From: Niallia endozanthoxylica
Lineage (GTDB): Bacteria > Bacillota > Bacilli > Bacillales > Cytobacillaceae
Reading direction: 5' to 3'
DNA length: 64,000 nt
NCBI RefSeq assembly: GCF_008710145.1
Contig: NZ_VYKL01000037.1
Span: 145,982 to 209,981 of the forward strand
Position 1 is the stretch's first letter. The number at the start of each line of letters is the position of its first letter. The notes beneath the pieces are model-generated. The model searched no databases, was not told where the DNA came from, and saw only the letters and a list, made by a program, of their open reading frames with translations. Made by a program: the position numbers and the translations under genes. This document shows positions 33,261-42,375 of the stretch, in pieces.

Positions 33261-34619
33261 TTACATTAAATAATGCATAAAAGCTGTTGCAATTCCGAAG
33301 TAAATAATTAATGAAAAGATATCATTTAACGTTGTGATGAGCGGCCCGGATGCAACTGCTGGATCAATATTTATCCGATAAAGGAAAATGGGGATAATTG
33401 TTCCTGCCAATGTACCAATAATTAAAGTTAGCAGGAGGGATGAGCCTACAACGACACCAAGCATTGGATTGCCAAGCCATACATAGGCGATAATGGAAAT
33501 TAAGATGCCGCAGGTTACACCAATAATAATACCAACACCGGATTCCCGCATAATTAAATTGAAAATCGATTTTTTATCAAGATCATTTACAGCTAGGCCG
33601 CGAACAACGACAGCAAGTGACTGTGTTCCAGTATTTCCAGTCATACCTGATATCATGGGCATAAAGTATGTCAATGCCACGACCTGTTGTAAGGTGTTTT
33701 CGTAGCCGCTGATGATGCTTCCTGAAATAAGACCAATGAACAATAATAAGACAAGCCATGGAAGCCGGCGATAGGCAGCTACAAACGCTTTTGTATCAAA
33801 ATCAATCGCTTTACCTGATGCGGAAAGCTTTTCAATGTCCTCATTTGCTTCTTTAATCACAACATCGATAATATCATCGACCGTAACAATCCCCATTAAG
33901 ACATTATTTTCGTTTACAACGGGAATAGCCAGAAAGTCATAGCGCTCAATCATGCGGGCCACTTCTTCCTGGTCCATTGTATCCGATACAGCGATTACGC
34001 GCTCATACATAATGTTGCTGATTCTTTCATTGGCGTCAGCAATCAGTAAGTCACGGTAGGATACAACGCCAACAAGCTTACGGTGGTTATCTACTACATA
34101 TAAATAGTTGATGGTTTCGGCAAATTCAGCAAAGGTTTTTAACTTATCAACTGCGTCTCTTACAGAATAGTAATCCCGAATCCAAACAAATCGGTTTGTC
34201 ATTAAACGCCCGGCTGTTTCAGGAGGATAATTCATGATGTTCTGAACAATCTTAGATTCCTCTATTTTCATACCGGATAGTAGAGAAGCCATTTTTTCAG
34301 GGGATAATTCGTCCAATAAAGAGGCCAGGTCATCATTATCCATTTCATCAAGAACTTGACCTTTTCTCTCAAGCCCTAGCTTATTTAGAACTTTAAATTG
34401 TTCATCTCTATCTAATTCCTGAATTAAGTCGGCAAGTAAATCAATTTTTAAATTTAATAAGAAACGAGTTCGATGCTTTTCCGGCAGATCGGCATAGATT
34501 TGAGCTATATCATAGGGCTGCAATTCATCTAGAATAGCATCCAGCTCTTTTTGTTTATTTTCCTTTAAAGCTTTAATAATATAAAGTGTGATTTGGTTTT
34601 CAGTCATGTTTTGAATCAA
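33261..34619 (-). CDS. mgtE: Magnesium transporter MgtE
   Basis: About 452 residues from TTG 34619, nine bases after AAGGAG; a further ATG lies at 34607 and an upstream ATG at 34664 is less likely. Order: N-domain superhelix (LPEKHRTRFLLNL, LLDELSPEKMASLLSGM), two CBS domains (about 120-245; VVSYRDLLIADAN and VDDIIDVVIKEANED), then five membrane helices with GMTGNTGTQSLAVVVRGLA and the C-terminal PLITTLNDIFSLIIYF. Mg2+ channel gated by cytosolic Mg2+ through the N and CBS domains. Confidence 0.95.
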   Translation of the reverse strand: MIQNMTENQITLYIIKALKENKQKELDAILDELQPYDIAQIYADLPEKHRTRFLLNLKIDLLADLIQELDRDEQFKVLNKLGLERKGQVLDEMDNDDLASLLDELSPEKMASLLSGMKIEESKIVQNIMNYPPETAGRLMTNRFVWIRDYYSVRDAVDKLKTFAEFAETINYLYVVDNHRKLVGVVSYRDLLIADANERISNIMYERVIAVSDTMDQEEVARMIERYDFLAIPVVNENNVLMGIVTVDDIIDVVIKEANEDIEKLSASGKAIDFDTKAFVAAYRRLPWLVLLLFIGLISGSIISGYENTLQQVVALTYFMPMISGMTGNTGTQSLAVVVRGLAVNDLDKKSIFNLIMRESGVGIIIGVTCGILISIIAYVWLGNPMLGVVVGSSLLLTLIIGTLAGTIIPIFLYRINIDPAVASGPLITTLNDIFSLIIYFGIATAFMHYLM

Positions 34620-35082
34620 ACGTCTCACGCTCCTTCCACCGGAAAAGTTCTTGGGATTAGTCATGCATGACTATTATAATGAAAAAATGATATGAATTAA
34701 AATGAAATTTCGTGAACATGGAGTAATAATGGTCAATTTATTTATAAATAGATAGTATATGTTATGCATGTCTACGGAAAAGGGGACATAGGCGTTTGTT
34801 AGAAATAAAGGATTTTTTAGGGATATGTTTTATGTCTGTATGTTGCTTCCTGCATCCGATAAAAATAGTGTAGTACAATATAAATCTTGTCCGTTTTATA
34901 AACATCTGATTTTCCCATTGCCCAACACTGAATAAAAATGTATAGTTCATAAGGATGGTCGAACTTACCTTATCCTAGAAGGATTGTTGAAAAATAACAA
35001 GCACTAATTAAGATAATATTTCTATTATCTGCTATGATAGAAAATAGATAATGGAGCTAAGAAAGTAGACAGTAAGGATATT
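34620..35082. other. Intergenic region between divergent mgtE and an unknown gene
   Basis: AT-rich, with no coding or RNA gene I can support. I looked for an M-box Mg2+ riboswitch in front of mgtE and do not see one. Promoters for both flanking genes must be here; AGTAAGGA precedes TTG 35083. Confidence 0.4.
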
Positions 35083-35880
35083 TTGATTACATATTCGGGG
35101 GTTTCATCGTTGAAGAGGAATGATATAAGGGATGTAATTTATATCCATTTAAATGAAAAGGATCAGTATGTACTTTCTTATGGGATTGAATTTCGTGAGT
35201 TCCTGCTGTCTTTACACGAATCCATCAATCATTTACTCCTTCTCAAGCATCGGTTTGATGATGGAGATTTTAATATGCACACAATGCTTGATTATGTGCC
35301 AAAGAAAAGAGTAATGAAGCTCGTTGAAGAAGATGTTTACGGGTACGGAGATTTTTGCTGGATTGACTTTGAAGAAATGGAAGGGTTAGATGAAATTCCT
35401 GGTCAGGTATTAGCGGAGCTGCTTTATCTTGGTCACGTCAAAGAGCCTTTAAGACCTCCTTTCTACAGCTATTTAGGGAATTCCTTTGCCTATTTAGCGC
35501 ATGATGATGGCTGGTTTAACAAAACTTATTACCGGGATGTGAATCTTTTTTATAACCTTCTGAGCCAATTGATTCCGATGAAGCTTGAAGCCATTAAGCC
35601 AGAGAAAAATTTATTAGGGTTGAAAAAGAAAAAAACTTATCCATCCGTTGACGAGCATCTTTTATTATCTATAAAAAAGTTTATGAGTGAAGGTTTAGTT
35701 TTGTCTATTAAGGATGTTATGCAAAATCGGTTTCGCATTGAATTGCCAGTATGGGTGATTGGTGATTTTTCAAATATGGATGATATGTACGAAGAATATG
35801 AAAAAAACAGCAAAAGGCCATGTGATGCGAAGCTTATTTTTGATAAGAAAACGCGTGAGTGGAAAATGAGATCAAATTAA
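35083..35880 (+). CDS. Conserved-looking 265-residue soluble protein, family not recognised
   Basis: TTG start at 35083 with AAGGA upstream. No signal peptide or membrane segment. Aromatic-rich and acidic in the middle (VEEDVYGYGDFCWIDFEEMEGLDEIPGQVLAELLYLGHV), followed by YLGNSFAYLAHDDGWFNKTYYRD and a Lys-rich linker, then a C-terminal IELPVWVIGDFSNMDDMYEEYEK. The codon use and good reading frame support a real gene. I see no catalytic motif and do not assign a function. It stands alone between mgtE and the B12 riboswitch. Confidence 0.8.
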   Translation: MITYSGVSSLKRNDIRDVIYIHLNEKDQYVLSYGIEFREFLLSLHESINHLLLLKHRFDDGDFNMHTMLDYVPKKRVMKLVEEDVYGYGDFCWIDFEEMEGLDEIPGQVLAELLYLGHVKEPLRPPFYSYLGNSFAYLAHDDGWFNKTYYRDVNLFYNLLSQLIPMKLEAIKPEKNLLGLKKKKTYPSVDEHLLLSIKKFMSEGLVLSIKDVMQNRFRIELPVWVIGDFSNMDDMYEEYEKNSKRPCDAKLIFDKKTREWKMRSN

Positions 35881-35936
35881 ACGGTCCTTCTTCATGCGTA
35901 CAGGATAATAAAATACTATGATTAGTATTTCGGTGA

Positions 35937-35945
35937 TGATATAAT
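35937..35945 (+). promoter_or_regulatory. Extended -10 promoter for the B12 operon leader
   Basis: TGATATAAT is a TGn extended -10 element about 35 bases before the riboswitch aptamer. No strong -35 is visible. Confidence 0.5.
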
Positions 35946-35975
35946 CAGGTTGTTGAAAATTTACATATAGTTTAG

Positions 35976-36135
35976 GAATAGGTGTCTTATTAAAACAAGA
36001 CTTAATTGGGAAGTTGGTGCAAAGTCCAACGCGGTCCCGCCACTGTAAATGGGAGTGACCTGCGAATCCACTGTACGTTGTATGGGAAGGAGCAGGAAGC
36101 AATGATCATGAGCCAGGAGACCAGCCTGTTTCTCA
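35976..36135 (+). ncRNA. Cobalamin (B12) riboswitch
   Basis: GGTGCAAAGTCCAACGCGGTCCCGCCACTGTAAATGGGAGTGACC is the conserved aptamer core in order (written in pieces: TTGGTGCAAAGTCC; GCGGTCCCGCCACTG; GGGAGTGACCTGCGAATCCACTG). It is followed by the B12 box AGCCAGGAGACCAGCCT at 36111-36127. It lies before btuF, and a terminator hairpin follows it, so adenosylcobalamin should shut off the operon by transcription termination. Confidence 0.95.
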
Positions 36136-36204
36136 CACCAAAAAACCTACGAGGATAGGGGGTGGATGGAAACCGGCTAGATTTAATATTTATATAGTCA
36201 ATCC

Positions 36205-36237
36205 AGCATCTCCTTTACTTTAGGAGATGCTTTTTTT
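36205..36237 (+). terminator. Riboswitch-controlled terminator
   Basis: AGCATCTCCT (36205-36214) and AGGAGATGCT (36222-36231) with a run of seven T. It sits about 70 bases after the B12 box and 65 before the btuF start, as expected for the expression platform. Confidence 0.88.
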
Positions 36238-36302
36238 GTTGTATTGATTTCAATTTATATGTAAGACTAACAAGATAAAATAAGAAAAGGGAGGAATATA
36301 AA

Positions 36303-37295
36303 TTGAAAAAGTTTTATACCGTATTGTTTGCCCTGTTGTTAAGCCTTCTGGTATTAGCAGGCTGTGGCGGAGCAGATGAGAACAAGACAGCACAAAATGA
36401 ACCGAATCAAAAGACCGAGGAGAAAGAATCGGTTGAGGAAAAAGCAACGGATGTCTTTCCAGTAAAGATAAAGGATGCAGCGGATAAAGAGGTTGTTATT
36501 GAAGCAAAGCCGGAAAGAATTGTTTCACTTATGCCTAGTAATACAGAAATTACTTTTGCTTTAGGGCTGGGTGATGAGATTGTTGGCGTAACCGATTATG
36601 ACAATTATCCAGAGGAAGCATTGGAAAAAGAAAAAATCGGTGATATGAACTTTAATGTTGAGAAAATCATTTCATTAAAACCAGATTTAGTTCTTGCACA
36701 TGGCGGGTCAGGAATGGGAAGCTCTGTTGAAGGGTTACAGCAGCTCCGTGATGCAGGCATTACAGTCCTTGTTGTAAATGATGCAACAAGCTTTGATGCT
36801 GTGTATGATGCAATCCTTATGATTGGGAAGGCAACAGGAACGAAAGAAAAGGCTGACGAAATTACAGCCGATATGCAATCAAGAATAGACGCAATTAAAG
36901 AAAAAGCGGCCTCAATTAAAGAGGAAGACAGGAAAAAAGTTTATATCGAAATTATGCCAGCCCCTGAAATATACGCAGCAGGAAAAAATACATTTATGGA
37001 TGAAATGCTAAGTATCATTCATGCAGAGAACATAGTGACCGAGGCTGATTGGCCAAAGGTTGACCAGGAAGCGATTATTGCCAGTAATCCTGATGTCATT
37101 ATTACAACTTATGGATTCTATACGCCAGATGCTGCTGAACAAGTATTAGGCCGCGAAGGATGGCAGGATGTTAACGCAGTAAAGAATAAGCAAGTAGTGG
37201 ATGTTAATTCCGATGAAGTTACACGTTCAGGGCCTCGTCTTGTTGAAGGAGTAGAGGAAGTTGCAAAAGCGGTTTACCCAGACGTTTTCAAATAA
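36303..37295 (+). CDS. btuF: Cobalamin/corrinoid ABC transporter binding lipoprotein
   Basis: 330 residues, TTG start at 36303 behind GGGAGGAAT. Lipoprotein signal ending in LAGC (Cys21), an acidic linker, then a Peripla_BP_2 fold: PERIVSLMPSNTEITFALGLGDEIVGVTDYDNYPEEA is typical of BtuF. Because the gene follows the B12 riboswitch and precedes btuC and btuD, its ligand is cobalamin or cobinamide. It overlaps btuC by 35 bases. Confidence 0.94.
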   Translation: MKKFYTVLFALLLSLLVLAGCGGADENKTAQNEPNQKTEEKESVEEKATDVFPVKIKDAADKEVVIEAKPERIVSLMPSNTEITFALGLGDEIVGVTDYDNYPEEALEKEKIGDMNFNVEKIISLKPDLVLAHGGSGMGSSVEGLQQLRDAGITVLVVNDATSFDAVYDAILMIGKATGTKEKADEITADMQSRIDAIKEKAASIKEEDRKKVYIEIMPAPEIYAAGKNTFMDEMLSIIHAENIVTEADWPKVDQEAIIASNPDVIITTYGFYTPDAAEQVLGREGWQDVNAVKNKQVVDVNSDEVTRSGPRLVEGVEEVAKAVYPDVFK

Positions 37296-38319
37296 TAAAA
37301 TAGTTGCTTACTTGCTAGCTGTCGTTCTATTAATTACAGCTATGCTCTTTGCTATTTCAATAGGTACAGTTTCTGTACCTATTTTCGATATTGTGCAAAT
37401 TATTGGCTCAGTTCTTTTCGGCTTTTCAATAGAGCAAATTGACCCCATGTATTCGAATATTGTTCTAAATATTCGTCTGCCAAGGGTTATTCTTTCAGGG
37501 TTAGTTGGAGCCTCTCTTGCAATTGCAGGAGCCGCTTTTCAAGGGTTGTTACGGAACCCGCTTGCAGACCCCTATACACTGGGTGTTTCTTCAGGTGCTT
37601 CAGTCGGTGCCGTTTTGACAATCTTTTTAAATTTATCCATTCCGATTATCGGTCCGTTTACATTACCTTTTCTAAGTATTATTTGTTCTTTTATGACCAT
37701 CTTTATTGTCCTTCTATTTGCGCAAAAAATTGACCGTTCTATGAAGGTCGAAACCATTATTTTAACTGGAGTTATTTTTAGTTCATTTTTAAGCTCCTTT
37801 ATTTCCCTTATGATTGCCTTAACCGGCGAAGAACTTAGGCAAATTATTGGCTGGCTTCTAGGCAGTGTATCGATGCGAGGCTGGGACTATATTAAAATGA
37901 TGATTCCATTTTTTATCATTGGCTCCTTGCTTTTATTAGTTAATACGAAAGAATTGAATGCTATGTCATTTGGCGAAGAACGCGCCCAGCATTTAGGTGT
38001 AAACGTACAAAGGAGGAAACTGCTAGTTTTATCAGCTGGCTCCATTTTAACTGGTGCAGCGGTGGCTGTTTCAGGTGCCATTGGCTTTGTTGGATTGGTC
38101 ATTCCGCATTTAACAAGATTACTTTGGGGACCCGATCATAGACATTTATTGCCTTTGTCTATTTTAACGGGAAGCGGATTTCTTATTTTGGCTGACCTTG
38201 TAGCAAGAACAATTATTTCACCAACAGAGCTTCCTATTGGTGTTATCACTTCTTTAATTGGAGCCCCGGTGTTTGCATTGATTCTAATGAGAAGTAAAAG
38301 AAAGGAAAGGGGAAGGTGA
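37261..38319 (+). CDS. btuC: Corrinoid ABC transporter permease
   Basis: 352 residues, FecCD/BtuC family with about ten helices (LPRVILSGLVGASLAIAGAAFQG, NPLADPYTLGVSSGAS, VGLVIPHLTRLLWG). TTG 37261 lies nine bases after AAGGAG inside the end of btuF. An unusually long overlap for this start, but no better start is seen before the first helix. Confidence 0.92.
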   Translation: MQKRFTQTFSNNKIVAYLLAVVLLITAMLFAISIGTVSVPIFDIVQIIGSVLFGFSIEQIDPMYSNIVLNIRLPRVILSGLVGASLAIAGAAFQGLLRNPLADPYTLGVSSGASVGAVLTIFLNLSIPIIGPFTLPFLSIICSFMTIFIVLLFAQKIDRSMKVETIILTGVIFSSFLSSFISLMIALTGEELRQIIGWLLGSVSMRGWDYIKMMIPFFIIGSLLLLVNTKELNAMSFGEERAQHLGVNVQRRKLLVLSAGSILTGAAVAVSGAIGFVGLVIPHLTRLLWGPDHRHLLPLSILTGSGFLILADLVARTIISPTELPIGVITSLIGAPVFALILMRSKRKERGR

Positions 38320-39803
38320 GGTTGCTCGAGATTGAACAATTATATGGCGGCTACAACGATACGGCAGTCCTTGCTAATGTATCATTTCAAGTACGTAAGG
38401 GCGAGCTCTTTGGAATTCTTGGACCAAATGGAAGTGGAAAAACCACCTTGCTTAAGATGATAAGCGGCATTCTACCTTATAACAGAGGAAACATTCTCTT
38501 GAAAGGTCAGCACTTAAAAAAATATTCAACGAAACAGCTGGCAAAGGTCATTGCGGTTCTATCACAACATTCATCAGAAGCCTTTTCCTACTCTGTCAGA
38601 GAAACGGTTTCACTTGGACGATATGCACATCAATCAGGCTTTTTTAATGAATGGAGTAAAGAAGACGAGGCCATTGTTCAAGATGTCATGAGCTGGACTG
38701 GTGTGGCTTCCTTCCAAGACCAGCCGACCCATTTATTATCTGGTGGAGAGAGGCAGAGGGTTTTTCTTGCGCAGGCACTTGCACAGGAGCCGGAAATCCT
38801 TCTTTTGGATGAACCGACCAATCATTTGGATTTAACTTATCAGAAGGAACTGTTAGATTTATTGAAAAAATGGACGCGGGAAAAGGGTTTAACCGTTGTG
38901 TCTATTTTTCATGATTTAAATCTTGCTGGTTTGTATTGTGATCGTCTTTTGCTGCTGGAAAACGGAGAAGTAAATCGCTATGATACACCGAATGAAGTAT
39001 TAAAACAAGAAACGATTGAAAATGTCTACCATACAGAAATCAGAAAACATCCTCATCCTATTGTTCCTGCTCCACAAGTGGTTTTACTGCCTGAATCTTA
39101 TTATCAGAATCGAAAGGATATGAAGATTACGACGGAAAATCTGACCGTGAGCCAAGAATTTATTTCCTTAATAGCTCCGATGTCTTTGCGTACCATGTCT
39201 TCAGGTGTGACGGGATCGGGTATGGGCTGGTATCACACGTTTGTAAACAGACATGTTGACAAGGATTACAATTGCAGCAATCCCCGGGAAGAAATGAGTG
39301 AATTTCTAAAGGCGAATGGCTTTGAACCCTCTGAAACGGTTGGCATGATGACGGCTGTGTATACAGAGGATGTAGTGTACCGGCTTTACGAGGGTGCTGG
39401 ATTTTCTTTACTTGTGATAGTGACAGCAGGTGTCGGCAATGCCGTTGATGTGTCCAAAAGCCATGAGCAGTGCGGTATATTAACACCAGGAACAATCAAT
39501 ACTTGGCTTTTTGTTAACGGGGAATTAACCGAGGAGGCATTTATCCAGTCCGTTGTAACCGCGACGGAAGCAAAGGTTAAAGTCATGCATGATATGGACA
39601 TTAAAGACGTAAATACAGGAACCATTGCCACAGGAACGTCTACCGACAGCATTTTAATTGCTGCGACTCAAAAGGGCAAGCTGCTTGAATATGCCGGCAG
39701 CATTGCGCCGCTTGGGAAATTGATTGGCAAGGGAGTATATGAATGTACAAAGGAAGCAATTGTGAAGAGCAAAGAAAGAAGAGAGAAAGCATATGCTGAT
39801 TGA
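38316..39803 (+). CDS. btuD: Fusion of corrinoid ABC ATPase (BtuD) and adenosylcobinamide amidohydrolase (CbiZ)
   Basis: 495 residues. Residues 1 to about 255 are an ABC ATPase: Walker A GPNGSGKT (36-43), signature LSGGERQRVFLAQAL, Walker B ILLLDEPTNHLD, H-loop IFHDLNLAGLYCD. Residues about 270-495 match CbiZ: LRTMSSGVTGSGMGWYHTFVNRHV, TAGVGNAVDVSKSHE, GTINTWLFVNG and TGTSTDSILIAATQKG. CbiZ cuts the aminopropanol arm from cobinamides to give cobyric acid. B. subtilis YvrA has the same two-part build, so import and remodelling are coupled. The start may be GTG 38316 or TTG 38322. Confidence 0.92.
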   Translation: MRLLEIEQLYGGYNDTAVLANVSFQVRKGELFGILGPNGSGKTTLLKMISGILPYNRGNILLKGQHLKKYSTKQLAKVIAVLSQHSSEAFSYSVRETVSLGRYAHQSGFFNEWSKEDEAIVQDVMSWTGVASFQDQPTHLLSGGERQRVFLAQALAQEPEILLLDEPTNHLDLTYQKELLDLLKKWTREKGLTVVSIFHDLNLAGLYCDRLLLLENGEVNRYDTPNEVLKQETIENVYHTEIRKHPHPIVPAPQVVLLPESYYQNRKDMKITTENLTVSQEFISLIAPMSLRTMSSGVTGSGMGWYHTFVNRHVDKDYNCSNPREEMSEFLKANGFEPSETVGMMTAVYTEDVVYRLYEGAGFSLLVIVTAGVGNAVDVSKSHEQCGILTPGTINTWLFVNGELTEEAFIQSVVTATEAKVKVMHDMDIKDVNTGTIATGTSTDSILIAATQKGKLLEYAGSIAPLGKLIGKGVYECTKEAIVKSKERREKAYAD

Positions 39804-40764
39804 ACATGCATTATCGATAACATTAGCTGTTATCATTGATCGAATAATAGGGGATCCCCCTTCCTGGCCGCATCCTGTCAAATGGTTTGGCAAGATGATT
39901 GCCTTTCTTGATAAGCAGCTTAACAATGGCGGAGCGCAGACGCGGAAATGGAAAGGAGTTTGGATGCTTCTAATTATCATTCTAGCTGTGCTGCTGCCTT
40001 CTTTATTGATTTGTATGGCTGCTTATAGCATACATCCGCTCGTTGGAATACTTGTTGAAGGGATAATCATTGCCGCGACTATCGCTCAAAAAAGCTTGAA
40101 GGATGCTGCTTTAGAGGTATATGAACCGCTTCAAAAGGAGGATCTTAAAGAAGCGCGTCTTAAGCTTTCTTATATTGTCGGCAGGGATACTGAGCATTTG
40201 CCTGAACCAGAGATTGTCCGTGGAACGGTGGAAACGGTTGCGGAGAATACGAGCGACGGAGTGACAGCACCTATGTTTTGGGCTTTAGTTGGCGGTGCTC
40301 CGCTCGCGCTTGTATACCGGGCAATTAATACGTGTGATTCGATGGTTGGTTATAAAAATGAAAACTATCAAGACTTTGGTTGGGCATCTGCGAGGATGGA
40401 TGATGCCGTTAACTGGATTCCAAGCAGGTTAACAGGCTTTATGATGCTGCTGGCTAACCGTCCGCTTAAAACCAATCGGAAAGAGACATGGCGCATCCTG
40501 TTCCGTGATGCAAAAAAACATCCAAGTCCAAACAGCGGCTGGTGTGAAGCGGCTGCTGCCGCTCTTTTGGGTGTCCAGCTTGGAGGAATCAATACATACA
40601 AGGGAATGGTTTCAAATCGTGCGAGAATGGGCGATCCGCTGGTTACGTTAGAAAGCAAAGATATTCTCAAAATGAATCGCATTCTTTCCCAGACTGTCGA
40701 TTTATTTTTAATCCTATTATGGCTTGGAGGTGTGTTAGTTGAAATGGCCGTTACATGGATCTAA
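39793..40764 (+). CDS. cbiB: Adenosylcobinamide-phosphate synthase
   Basis: 323 residues, membrane protein of the CbiB/CobD family. RIIGDPPSWPHPVKWFGKMI at the N-terminus, GRDTEHLPEPEIVRGTVETVAENTSDGVTAPMFW and YRAINTCDSMVGYKNENY are diagnostic. It joins aminopropanol phosphate to adenosylcobyric acid. ATG 39793 overlaps the previous gene. It acts directly after CbiZ in this salvage scheme. Confidence 0.95.
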   Translation: MLIEHALSITLAVIIDRIIGDPPSWPHPVKWFGKMIAFLDKQLNNGGAQTRKWKGVWMLLIIILAVLLPSLLICMAAYSIHPLVGILVEGIIIAATIAQKSLKDAALEVYEPLQKEDLKEARLKLSYIVGRDTEHLPEPEIVRGTVETVAENTSDGVTAPMFWALVGGAPLALVYRAINTCDSMVGYKNENYQDFGWASARMDDAVNWIPSRLTGFMMLLANRPLKTNRKETWRILFRDAKKHPSPNSGWCEAAAAALLGVQLGGINTYKGMVSNRARMGDPLVTLESKDILKMNRILSQTVDLFLILLWLGGVLVEMAVTWI

Positions 40765-41824
40765 TCCTCAATATTTATATGAAGCCGCCGGACTTCCTTT
40801 TCCGAAATCCTTATTAGATTTTAGTGCTAATATTAATCCACTCGGTCCGCCTGCTGTGTTACAAAAGCGCTGGGGTGATTTGTTTCAAGGAATGGGAACC
40901 TATCCTGACCCACATATGGCATCACTCAAAGAAAAAATATCGCAACGCGAAGGGGTTGAACCAGGGCAGATTCTTATAGGGAATGGCGGTGCAGAGATTA
41001 TTAGTCTGATTGGCAGACTGTTGTCAGGGAAAAAAGTGATGATTGTGGAACCTGCTTTTTCTGAATACAAAAAGGCATGTCTGGTTAACAACTGTGACGT
41101 TTCTTATTATAGGCTGTCAGATGGCTGGGAGATTCACTTAGATGACCTGATTGGGAAACTCCAAGGTATGGATGCTGTGTTTCTGTGCAATCCCAATAAT
41201 CCAACCGGTATGTATTATAAAACCAGCATTCTTTTACCTCTCTTAAAAGCATGTAAACATGAAAACTGTTTCCTAATTATAGACGAGGCATTTTATGATT
41301 TTACGGCTGAATATGAACCTCTCGTTCCATTCTTAAAGGATTTTCCGCAATTAATTCTAATGCGATCGATGACAAAAGTATTTGCTATTCCTGGATTACG
41401 TTTAGGCTACTTAATGGCAGATGGGGGATTGATTGAAAAGCTGTCAGAATTTCAGCCGCATTGGAGTGTTAACAGTGTTGCCTTACAAGCAGGAGAGTGG
41501 TGTTTAGAAGATGAGAACCATATCTTTAAGACGATTCAATTTATTCAGTCTGAACGGAATGTGCTTTTTGACTTTTATCAAGAACATCATTTTGAAGTTT
41601 CCAATACAGCAATAAATTTCTACCTTCTGCGGGATATCGGGCTCGATGATCAGTACCCGCTCTTCGAATTTTTGCTGAAGCGGGGAATCGTTCCAAGACA
41701 TACCTTTAATTTTACAGGTCTTGATGGCCGGTGGCTGCGTTTTGCTATTCGAACATCCGATGAAAACAGAAGGTTAATGGAGGCGATGCAGGCATGGCGC
41801 AGCTTGAATCCATTATTTTTATAA
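40739..41824 (+). CDS. cobD: L-threonine-O-3-phosphate decarboxylase
   Basis: 361 residues, TTG start at 40739 behind GGAGGTG. Class I/II aminotransferase fold: FSANINPLGPP, the cofactor stretch IGNGGAEIISLIGRLL, CNPNNPTGMYY, DEAFYDF and the PLP Lys in SMTKVFAIPGLRLGY. It makes (R)-1-amino-2-propanol O-2-phosphate, the substrate of CbiB encoded just upstream. Overlaps both neighbours. Confidence 0.93.
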   Translation: MKWPLHGSNPQYLYEAAGLPFPKSLLDFSANINPLGPPAVLQKRWGDLFQGMGTYPDPHMASLKEKISQREGVEPGQILIGNGGAEIISLIGRLLSGKKVMIVEPAFSEYKKACLVNNCDVSYYRLSDGWEIHLDDLIGKLQGMDAVFLCNPNNPTGMYYKTSILLPLLKACKHENCFLIIDEAFYDFTAEYEPLVPFLKDFPQLILMRSMTKVFAIPGLRLGYLMADGGLIEKLSEFQPHWSVNSVALQAGEWCLEDENHIFKTIQFIQSERNVLFDFYQEHHFEVSNTAINFYLLRDIGLDDQYPLFEFLLKRGIVPRHTFNFTGLDGRWLRFAIRTSDENRRLMEAMQAWRSLNPLFL

Positions 41825-42375
41825 CCGGCGGTGTACGCAGCGGGAAAAGCCGCTTTGCTGAAAAACTGACAGCTGATATATGGAAGAAGTCTAAGACGGG
41901 CCGGCTTCATTATATTGCAGCGATGCAGCCTTCAGACACTGAAATGACAGACCGAATTCTTAAGCATAGGGAAGATCGCAATCAAAGCGGATTGGACTGG
42001 AATACATGGGAAAAGCCAGTTTCAATTGGAGAATTGGCAGCGTTCTTTCATCAGCAGGATGTTGTACTGCTTGATTGTTTAACGACATGGCTTAATAATG
42101 AGCTGTTCTTTGAAGAAGACAACTGGCAGAAGGAAAATTTTTTAGCAGATTTATTTGAAGTGATGTGGGATGGGGTTGTGCTGATTGCTCAGAAAGTGAG
42201 GACACTCGTCATTGTAAGTAATGAAGTGCTGAACGAACCCATTGCCTCTAATGAGCTGGTTTTTCAATACAGCCGTTTACTGGGGAAATTGCATCAAAGA
42301 ATCGTTGCTTCAGCTTCAAGGGCTTTTTTAGTTGAATCCGGGATACCGCTTGAAATGAAAGGTGTGGTCAAATGA
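41794..42375 (+). CDS. cobU: Adenosylcobinamide kinase / phosphate guanylyltransferase
   Basis: 193 residues. P-loop GGVRSGKS (12-19), then the AMQPSDTEMTDRILKHREDR region containing the His expected to accept GMP, and LLDCLTTWLNNELF. The C-terminal third (ASNELVFQYSRLLGKLHQRI..) departs from the usual GIVP..R..RD..GR..Q pattern. That canonical C-terminal pattern is instead found in the short paralogue at 44573-45010. It activates cobinamide to GDP-cobinamide. Confidence 0.9.
   Translation: MAQLESIIFITGGVRSGKSRFAEKLTADIWKKSKTGRLHYIAAMQPSDTEMTDRILKHREDRNQSGLDWNTWEKPVSIGELAAFFHQQDVVLLDCLTTWLNNELFFEEDNWQKENFLADLFEVMWDGVVLIAQKVRTLVIVSNEVLNEPIASNELVFQYSRLLGKLHQRIVASASRAFLVESGIPLEMKGVVK

Noticed and set aside
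34620..35082. Mg2+ riboswitch (M-box) in front of mgtE
   Set aside because: None of the conserved M-box sequence blocks could be recognised in this gap.
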